Shown here: positions 1 to 3,790 of the stretch, in pieces
How positions within the stretch are numbered: the first letter of the stretch is position 1
How the letters are laid out: the number at the start of each line of letters is the position of its first letter
Origin: Ruthenibacterium sp.
GTDB lineage: Bacteria > Bacillota > Clostridia > Oscillospirales > Ruminococcaceae
Direction: 5' to 3'
Assembly: GCA_020025255.1 (NCBI GenBank)
Contig: JAHHSK010000089.1
Location: forward strand, 1 to 5,127
DNA: 5,127 nt
Program-made: the position numbers and the translations under genes
The notes under the pieces: model-generated
Told to the model about the DNA's origin: nothing
The model's database searches: none
The model's input: the letters and a program-made list of their open reading frames with translations, nothing else

Positions 1-47
1 GCCAGCGCCATAGCACCGGCAAGAATGATGGATAACAGTTTTTTCAT
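1..47 (-). CDS. N-terminus of a secreted protein or lipoprotein (partial, runs off the left edge)
   Basis: Only the first 15 codons and part of the sixteenth are in the window, reading MKKLLSIILAGAMALA. Two lysines followed by an uninterrupted hydrophobic stretch are the n- and h-regions of a Sec signal peptide. In Firmicutes this opening is typical of substrate-binding lipoproteins of ABC transporters, but the lipobox cysteine would lie beyond the edge, so the product cannot be named. The start is supported by AAGGAG at 60-55 on the minus strand, seven bases before the ATG. The promoter at 268-296 gives the transcript a leader of about 215 nt that is unusually rich in complementary segments, suggesting RNA-level control. 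The signal peptide is well supported; the lipoprotein identity is inference. Confidence 0.75.
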   Translation of the reverse strand, partial: MKKLLSIILAGAMAL

Positions 48-71
48 CGTGGGTCTCCTTCTTTATTTTTT

Positions 72-233
72 AGGCGTATACCATTTGCGGTCTGCGCCTT
101 AAGATACACAGGCTTCTTTGATTTTCTTTTTCCAGCGGTTGAGCTGTATTTCTGAACGCAAGAGCCTACCGCAGAAAATCAAGTTTCGCAATTCCCAGCC
201 GCAATGCGGCAAGATTTGTTTGTCTTTTGCCGC
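72..233 (-). promoter_or_regulatory. structured 5' leader, candidate riboswitch or cis-regulatory RNA
   Basis: Read on the minus strand, the leader of the signal-peptide gene contains these pairings. A 7-bp hairpin has perfect arms at 233-227 and 212-206 (GCGGCAA/TTGCCGC). A closing stem pairs 206-196 with 94-82, giving 11 pairs with single A bulges at 91 and 84. Inside it is a perfect 10-bp stem, 182-173 with 127-118 (TTGATTTTCT/AGAAAATCAA), and next a 5-bp stem, 172-168 with 139-135 (GCGGT/ACCGC). A small hairpin, 113-110 with 99-96 (GCCT/AGGC), sits on the 3' side of the internal loop. The RBS at 60-55 stays outside these stems. I could not match the conserved cores of T-box, cobalamin, SAM, TPP, lysine, FMN or guanidine riboswitches. 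The pairings are read directly; a regulatory function is inference. Confidence 0.45.
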
Positions 234-267
234 TTCCTGCGTGGTTCATGCTTCTTAGGATAAATTC

Positions 268-296
268 ACTATATCGCATATGCCATTTGTTTGCAA
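268..296 (-). promoter_or_regulatory. sigma-A-type promoter for the left-edge secreted protein gene
   Basis: On the minus strand, TTGCAA at 296-291 and TATAGT at 273-268 are separated by exactly 17 bases. The -10 matches the consensus at five of six positions and the -35 at four of six. Initiation is expected near position 261, leaving a leader of about 215 nt before the ATG. The spacer contains the 8-bp palindrome GCATATGC (276-283), which could be a small operator half or chance. Confidence 0.6.
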
Positions 297-470
297 TGAA
301 CAATTTTTTTCCTTTACTATCAAAATTTTCATCGCATTTTACATTTATTTCCGCTGTTTCCCTTTTTTATAAAAAACGGCTTGATTTCAATGGTTTTATC
401 TGCAAAGTCGCCCCTGCATGAATTGAAAATTGTGTGTGAGCGATATTTCCCCGCCCCTATATTCAATCTT
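297..470. other. AT-rich intergenic region between divergent genes, no gene seen
   Basis: This stretch lies between the leftward promoter and the asparaginase promoter. It is AT-rich with homopolymeric T and A runs. It includes a perfect 14-bp palindrome of six T, AT and six A at 363-376, which is more likely to contribute curvature or an A-tract effect than to be a protein site. The only sizeable open frame across it (from 227) lacks a ribosome binding site and has no recognisable protein character. Confidence 0.5.
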
Positions 471-479
471 GCGCGTATT

Positions 480-488
480 TGATATAAT
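480..488 (+). promoter_or_regulatory. extended -10 promoter of the asparaginase gene
   Basis: TGATATAAT at 480-488 is a perfect extended -10 element (TGn plus consensus TATAAT). The -35 is weak: TATTCA at 460-465 with 17-base spacing matches only half the consensus, as is usual for extended -10 promoters. Initiation near 495 would give a leader of about 30 nt, so no long regulatory RNA is expected here. Confidence 0.7.
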
Positions 489-525
489 AAGTATAAAGAA
501 TACTGTATGAAAAGAAGGCTTTGGC

Positions 526-1533
526 ATGAAACATATCTTGATGATCGGCACCGGCGGCACAATCGCATCCGAAGCAACGGAAGCCGGACTTGTACCGGGC
601 ATTTCCGGCAAAGAATTTCTCAATTATATTCCCGATGTTCACAAGATTTGCCTTGTGGATTGCATTCAGGTATGCAATATTGATTCCACCAATATGACAC
701 CGCAGATCTGGCTGAAGATCGCACAGGCCATACGCGAAAATTACTCCTGTTACGATGGCTTTGTAATCTGCCACGGAACCGACACCATGGCCTACACAGC
801 CGCCGCTTTGAGCTATCTGATCCAAGGCAGCCAAAAGCCAATCGTACTCACCGGAAGCCAGCGCCCGATCCATATGGATATTACCGATTCCAAAACCAAT
901 CTTCTGGATGCTTTCACCGTGGCAAGCGATGGCAGCATCGGGGGCGTTTCCATCGTCTTTGCCGGGGCGGTCATCCTGGGTACGCGGGCGCGCAAAACAT
1001 TTTCCAAAAGCTATGCCGCATTTTCTTCGATCAATTACCCGCTGCTGGGTGTCGTATTGGAGGGCAGGCTGATTCCCTACATCACCCCGCGCAGCCAAAC
1101 CCCTCGCTTTTATGATTCCTTGGAGGAAAACGTCGCGCTTTTAAAGCTGATCCCCGGCTCCAGCCCTGCACAGCTTTCTTTTCTTTTGCAGGAAAATCGG
1201 GCAGTTATCATTGAAAGCTTTGGCGTGGGGGGCATTCCCTTTGGGGACGAGGGTGCCTTTTACCAAATTATCCGCTGTGCGCTGCGCCGCGGAAAAATCA
1301 TTGTTGTAACAACTCAGGTTCAAAATGAAGGCAGCGACCTTGCTGTATATAATGTAGGGCATCGCCTGAAAGAAGAACTGGGTGTTCTGGAATCCTATGA
1401 CATGACAACCGAAGCCGTGGTGGCAAAGCTGATGTGGGCGCTTGCCCAAACGCAGGACAGCCAAGAGGTAGCACATCTTTTCTATGCTCCGATTGCAAAT
1501 GATATCCTGATTCCCCCTTCTGCCGGCGAATAA
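526..1533 (+). CDS. ansA: type I (cytoplasmic) L-asparaginase
   Basis: Hydrolyses L-asparagine to aspartate and ammonia in the cytoplasm. At 335 residues it is close to the usual type I length of about 330-340, and it has no signal peptide, unlike periplasmic or secreted type II enzymes. Residues 8-15 read GTGGTIAS, the first asparaginase signature, with T12 as the nucleophilic threonine. Residues 83-88 (HGTDTM) carry the T85-D86 pair of the second signature. K157 in LGTRARK aligns with the catalytic lysine, and D53-S54 with the substrate-binding turn. The large domain runs to about residue 190, followed by the smaller C-terminal domain, which contains ESFGVGGIP (230-238) and YDMTTEA (291-297), both typical of the family. 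The start is set by AGAAGG at 513-518, seven bases upstream. The gene is a single unit between its extended -10 promoter and a terminator. All catalytic residues are intact. Confidence 0.95.
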   Translation: MKHILMIGTGGTIASEATEAGLVPGISGKEFLNYIPDVHKICLVDCIQVCNIDSTNMTPQIWLKIAQAIRENYSCYDGFVICHGTDTMAYTAAALSYLIQGSQKPIVLTGSQRPIHMDITDSKTNLLDAFTVASDGSIGGVSIVFAGAVILGTRARKTFSKSYAAFSSINYPLLGVVLEGRLIPYITPRSQTPRFYDSLEENVALLKLIPGSSPAQLSFLLQENRAVIIESFGVGGIPFGDEGAFYQIIRCALRRGKIIVVTTQVQNEGSDLAVYNVGHRLKEELGVLESYDMTTEAVVAKLMWALAQTQDSQEVAHLFYAPIANDILIPPSAGE

Positions 1534-1570
1534 TCAAAGCCGGTTTGCCATTTTTCAGCATTTCACAAAA

Positions 1571-1617
1571 AAAGCAGAACGCTGCCGGGTTTCCTCGCAG
1601 TGTTCTGCTTTATTTTA
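1571..1617. terminator. bidirectional intrinsic terminator between convergent genes
   Basis: Arms at 1572-1585 and 1597-1610 form a 14-bp stem with a single G-T (wobble) position at 1581/1601 and an 11-base loop. On the plus strand the stem is followed by TTTATTTTA. On the minus strand the A run at 1567-1573 gives a tail of seven U. It lies 38 bases after the asparaginase stop and 52 bases beyond the stop of the opposing regulator gene, so it can serve both. Confidence 0.88.
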
Positions 1618-1662
1618 TGATGCATTATTGCAAAAGATGCTGCAAACAGCATTGCAAAGGCT

Positions 1663-2163
1663 TTATTTCCCGCCGTACAGCTGTTTTTCCACATACCTCA
1701 TCATCCGATTATTCTGCCAGCCGTATTCCAGAAAAGCAATCAGCGGCACAAGACCCAGATAAGCGGTTTTTTTCGTCAGGATCGGAACAATGACCGCAAG
1801 AAAAACGATTGCCCCGAGAATCACCAAAAGAAAAATGTGCTCCCTGCGCCACTTGTCGATCCAGAATTTCTTTTTCTCTTCCAAACAGAAGGCGCTTTCT
1901 TTGGGTTCGGGAAGCATATCCTGTTGGATTTCTTTGCAGAGTGCACCTTCCGTGCAATGCGCACCGTCAATAAGCTCCTCCACCCCGACGCCGAATGTCC
2001 GCCCCATAAGCCTGAGCATTTCAATTCCGGGCATATAGTTTCCGTTTTCCCAGCGGGATATCGTTTTGTTGGTAACGCCCAGAAGCTCCCCCAGCTGCTC
2101 CTGCGTCATGTTTTGTTCCCGGCGCAGCTTCGAGATGAATTTTCCGGTTTTGATCGGGTCCAT
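1663..2163 (-). CDS. XRE-family HTH transcriptional regulator with a C-terminal membrane anchor
   Basis: A 166-residue protein. An HTH_3/Cro-CI domain spans residues about 8-65: the first helix precedes MTQEQLGELLGV (19-30), the recognition helix is near TNKTISRWENG (31-41), and the domain ends with FGVGVEELI. A charged linker follows (about 70-108). Residues 109-129 form a clear transmembrane helix, and 134-148 are a second, shorter hydrophobic segment. The protein is therefore probably held at the membrane with its DNA-binding head in the cytoplasm. The frame is open upstream for 75 more codons, but AGGAGGT at 2177-2171, seven bases before this ATG, fixes the start. It is divergent from another XRE regulator and shares its control region, which suggests auto- or cross-regulation. 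Target genes and signal are unknown. XRE assignment is firm; the membrane topology is inferred from hydrophobicity. Confidence 0.9.
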   Translation of the reverse strand: MDPIKTGKFISKLRREQNMTQEQLGELLGVTNKTISRWENGNYMPGIEMLRLMGRTFGVGVEELIDGAHCTEGALCKEIQQDMLPEPKESAFCLEEKKKFWIDKWRREHIFLLVILGAIVFLAVIVPILTKKTAYLGLVPLIAFLEYGWQNNRMMRYVEKQLYGGK

Positions 2164-2170
2164 ACGGAAC

Positions 2171-2177
2171 ACCTCCT
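2171..2177 (-). promoter_or_regulatory. ribosome binding site of the membrane-anchored regulator
   Basis: AGGAGGT on the minus strand, seven bases before the ATG at 2163. It is a near-perfect Shine-Dalgarno sequence and decides the start, ruling out the longer in-frame start at 2388, whose extra N-terminus is unlike any HTH protein. Confidence 0.85.
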
Positions 2178-2329
2178 GACTACATATTACCCATTTTCGC
2201 ATGAAAAGTCTTGCCCATAAAACGCGAACGGGCAAAAATTCTGCGGATTTTCTGCGCGTTCCCGCTGCGTCATCGGGCATCCCGCCCGCTGCAAAACGGG
2301 TGCAGCCGCAGCATAAGCTGCGCCGCTTT
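2178..2329 (-). promoter_or_regulatory. long GC-rich leader of the membrane-anchored regulator
   Basis: If transcription starts at the extended -10 promoter just upstream, the mRNA carries about 166 nt before the ATG. The leader has several short perfect hairpins: a 6-bp stem with a four-base loop near its 5' end (CGCAGC at 2307-2312 with GCTGCG at 2317-2322) and TTGCCC/GGGCAA (2211-2216 with 2230-2235, 13-base loop). No known riboswitch core was recognised. A weak alternative -10 (TAATAT, around 2185-2190 on the minus strand) could give a much shorter leader. Confidence 0.3.
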
Positions 2330-2335
2330 GGGGTT

Positions 2336-2364
2336 ATTATATCACAGCCGGCAGCTTTTGCCGA
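2336..2364 (-). promoter_or_regulatory. extended -10 promoter of the membrane-anchored regulator
   Basis: On the minus strand TGATATAAT (2344-2336) is a perfect extended -10, identical in nine bases to that of the asparaginase gene. TCGGCA at 2364-2359, 17 bases upstream, is a four-of-six match to the -35. It points away from the rightward promoter at 2434-2462, so the two regulators form a divergent pair with about 70 bases between their -35 elements. Confidence 0.6.
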
Positions 2365-2411
2365 ACCGGTTTGTGCCTGTCTGCGCACTTTTTTATTTCA
2401 ACGTATCCTTG

Positions 2412-2440
2412 AATCCGATCAAGCACTGCTTGATTGGATT
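2412..2440. promoter_or_regulatory. 29-bp near-perfect palindrome, candidate operator
   Basis: The two 14-base arms are 2412-2425 and 2427-2440, centred on C2426, with one non-complementary position (G2417 against T2435). The left arm begins AATCCGATCAAGC and the right arm ends GCTTGATTGGATT. The right arm contains the rightward -35 element TTGGAT (2434-2439), so a bound dimer would block that promoter. The two XRE proteins encoded on either side are the obvious candidate binders. It could instead be a hairpin followed by TTTT, but no gene reads into it from the left on the plus strand. Confidence 0.6.
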
Positions 2441-2462
2441 TTCCCCTGCACTCTGCTACAAT
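2434..2462 (+). promoter_or_regulatory. promoter of the TPR-containing XRE regulator
   Basis: TTGGAT (2434-2439), a 17-base spacer and TACAAT (2457-2462), with TG at 2454-2455 making an extended -10. Initiation is expected near 2469, giving a leader of about 50 nt. The -35 lies within the palindrome at 2412-2440, suggesting repression by steric block. Confidence 0.65.
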
Positions 2463-2506
2463 AAAATCAAACGAAACCGTGTGCACCGCATCGTTTCAAA
2501 ACGAAA

Positions 2507-2512
2507 AAGGAG
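2507..2512 (+). promoter_or_regulatory. ribosome binding site of the TPR-containing regulator
   Basis: AAGGAG eight bases before the ATG at 2521. It fixes this start over the in-frame ATG at 2434, which lies inside the promoter and has no ribosome binding site. Confidence 0.85.
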
Positions 2513-2520
2513 ACATCGAA

Positions 2521-3576
2521 ATGCAACTCAATTTAGGCGAAACGATCCGCCATTTCCGGCTGCAGAATTCCATGACGCAGGAGCAGCTTGCACAAAAGCT
2601 GAATGTTTCCGCGCAGGCCGTGTCGAAATGGGAATCCGGCGCAAATATGCCGGACATCCAGCTTCTGCCCGATCTATCGGTCGTGTTCGGCGTCAGCATC
2701 GACGATCTGTTTTCCCTGTCGGATGACAGCCGTATGGAACGCATCGAAAACATGCTGTACAACGCCACGCAGATCACGGATGCCGATTTTACCGCCGCCG
2801 TCCATTATCTTCAGGAAAAAATGTCCGATCCTGCCTTGAATCCCCGCGCCACGCTGCTGCTTGCGCAGCTTTACAACCGCCGCGCCGAAGATTATCACAC
2901 ACTTGCAAAACCGCTTGCGCGGGAAGCACTGCGCAAGCTTCCACTGGAAAAAGACGCCCACAATGCGGTTTTCGACGCCGAAAACGGCGCCTATACCGAC
3001 TGGAACTACACAAATCACTATGAGCTGATTGAATTTTACAAGGACGTCGTTGAAAAGCACCCCGACGACCCGCGGAATTATCTATGGCTTTTGGATCTTC
3101 TGATCGCGGACGGCCGCACTGCGGAGGCGCGCGAATATTGCAAGCGTATGCAGAAGGTGCGCGACAACTACCTGTGCGAGCTGTATCTTGGTTCCATTTG
3201 CCGCGCCGAATGCAATCTTCCCGAAGCGCTGGAGCACTGGAACAAAATGGTGGAGCGTGAACCGGAAAACTGGCTTGTCCATGCGTGCTACGGCGATGCT
3301 ATGGCACGCCTGTGCCGCTGGGATGAAGCCCTTGCCGCATACCAGCGTGCCATGCCGCTGCGCCCCGTGCCGCGTTTTTATGATTGTGAGGAAGCCTGCA
3401 TGCAGATCTACACGATTCTTGGTGATTTTCGATCCGCGCTCGATATGGCGCAGCGGATTCTGGAAATCGAGCAGAACGACTGGGCTCGCGAAGGATACAG
3501 CGTGGAACGGATCCGGGAAAAGATCCACCGGCTGGAATCCAAAATCGCCTCACAGGATGCGGCTGCTTCGATCTGA
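2521..3576 (+). CDS. XRE-family HTH regulator with C-terminal TPR-like repeats
   Basis: A 351-residue cytoplasmic protein. The N-terminal Cro/CI-type HTH covers residues about 6-64, with MTQEQLAQKLNVS (18-30) and the recognition segment AQAVSKWESG (31-40). The remaining 280 residues are helical with tetratricopeptide-like units, seen most clearly at about 185-216, 218-250 (with EALEHWNKMVEREPEN), 252-284 (DEALAAYQRAMPLRP) and 290-320 (SALDMAQRILEIEQND). TPR arrays bind peptides or proteins, so the C-terminus is probably the sensing or dimerisation part. The arrangement resembles RRNPP-type regulators, but family membership is not shown. The gene is transcribed from a promoter overlapped by a palindrome, divergent from a second XRE gene, and ends in a terminator 17 bases after the stop. 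Its ligand and regulon are unknown. Confidence 0.9.
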   Translation: MQLNLGETIRHFRLQNSMTQEQLAQKLNVSAQAVSKWESGANMPDIQLLPDLSVVFGVSIDDLFSLSDDSRMERIENMLYNATQITDADFTAAVHYLQEKMSDPALNPRATLLLAQLYNRRAEDYHTLAKPLAREALRKLPLEKDAHNAVFDAENGAYTDWNYTNHYELIEFYKDVVEKHPDDPRNYLWLLDLLIADGRTAEAREYCKRMQKVRDNYLCELYLGSICRAECNLPEALEHWNKMVEREPENWLVHACYGDAMARLCRWDEALAAYQRAMPLRPVPRFYDCEEACMQIYTILGDFRSALDMAQRILEIEQNDWAREGYSVERIREKIHRLESKIASQDAAASI

Positions 3577-3593
3577 TGCCGCTGTACCTTTTC

Positions 3594-3632
3594 AAAAGAC
3601 AGTCTGCTTATGCGCAGGCTGTCTTTTTCTTT
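3594..3632 (+). terminator. intrinsic terminator of the TPR-containing regulator
   Basis: AAAAGACAG (3594-3602) pairs with CTGTCTTTT (3619-3627). A T-G wobble (3603/3618) and an inner CTGC/GCAG extend the stem to 14 pairs around a six-base loop. The tail continues as TCTTTT. It starts 17 bases after the stop codon and separates this unit from the aminopeptidase gene. Confidence 0.9.
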
Positions 3633-3654
3633 TCCGCACATTCTTCCGCGTGCT

Positions 3655-3677
3655 GTGCCGGGCTTATTTCCCGGCAC
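3655..3677. repeat. 8-bp perfect inverted repeat between terminator and aminopeptidase promoter
   Basis: GTGCCGGG (3655-3662) and CCCGGCAC (3670-3677) form a GC-rich hairpin with a seven-base loop. It is not followed by a convincing U run on either strand, so it is not a clear terminator. It lies about 25 bases upstream of the putative -35 of the aminopeptidase gene and could be an operator or a backup pause signal. Confidence 0.45.
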
Positions 3678-3702
3678 GAAAAAGCCTTTTGCAAAAATTT
3701 TT

Positions 3703-3732
3703 CTGGATATGCTTTCCTCGCAGTGCTATACT
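3703..3732 (+). promoter_or_regulatory. likely promoter of the aminopeptidase gene
   Basis: TGCTATACT (3724-3732) is an extended -10 with a five-of-six match to TATAAT. CTGGAT (3703-3708) sits 18 bases upstream as a poor -35. A perfect TATAAT at 3737-3742 is an alternative -10, but with no recognisable -35. Initiation near 3739-3750 would leave a leader of about 40-50 nt. Confidence 0.5.
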
Positions 3733-3769
3733 TATATATAATAATGTAAGAGCGGAGCCTTTTACCCGC

Positions 3770-3777
3770 AGGAAGGA
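3770..3777 (+). promoter_or_regulatory. ribosome binding site of the aminopeptidase, unusually distant
   Basis: AGGAAGGA ends 13 bases before the ATG at 3791, longer than the 6-9 bases seen for the other genes here. No alternative ATG, GTG or TTG in the same frame lies between it and 3791, and the protein from 3791 begins as the family should, so the start stands. Confidence 0.55.
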
Positions 3778-3790
3778 CGAACCTAACAAT

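Noticed and set aside
72..233. T-box or known riboswitch in the left leader
   Set aside because: The T-box core (GGTGGNACCGCG) and the conserved cores of cobalamin, SAM-I, TPP and lysine switches were looked for by eye and not found. Kept only as an unclassified structured leader.
61..261. 6S RNA
   Set aside because: Length and central-bubble shape are suggestive, but a separate hairpin precedes the closing stem, the 5' and 3' ends do not pair, and no terminator follows before the RBS of the downstream gene.
227..421. 64-codon plus-strand open frame in the left intergenic region
   Set aside because: Starts with TTG without a ribosome binding site, is composed of AT-rich low-information sequence, and runs across the minus-strand promoter.
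463..1098. 211-codon minus-strand frame opposite the asparaginase gene
   Set aside because: Shadow of a gene with full catalytic motifs. No ribosome binding site and no recognisable domain.
2164..2388. 75-residue N-terminal extension of the membrane-anchored regulator
   Set aside because: The extension covers a promoter (TGATATAAT at 2344-2336) and a perfect ribosome binding site (2177-2171). Its residues do not resemble any HTH N-terminus.
2093..2588. Exact 18-base inverted repeat (2093-2110 and 2571-2588)
   Set aside because: Both copies encode the conserved MTQEQL motif of the two divergent XRE proteins. Explained by shared family sequence and codon use, not a regulatory or mobile repeat.
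2211..2726. 171-codon plus-strand frame across the divergent control region
   Set aside because: It overlaps promoters, the palindrome and the start of the XRE-TPR gene in a different frame, and its sequence has no family character.
3188..3790. 201-codon in-frame extension of the M18 aminopeptidase
   Set aside because: It overlaps the TPR regulator in another frame, crosses a strong terminator and contains the aminopeptidase promoter. The family N-terminus begins at 3791.
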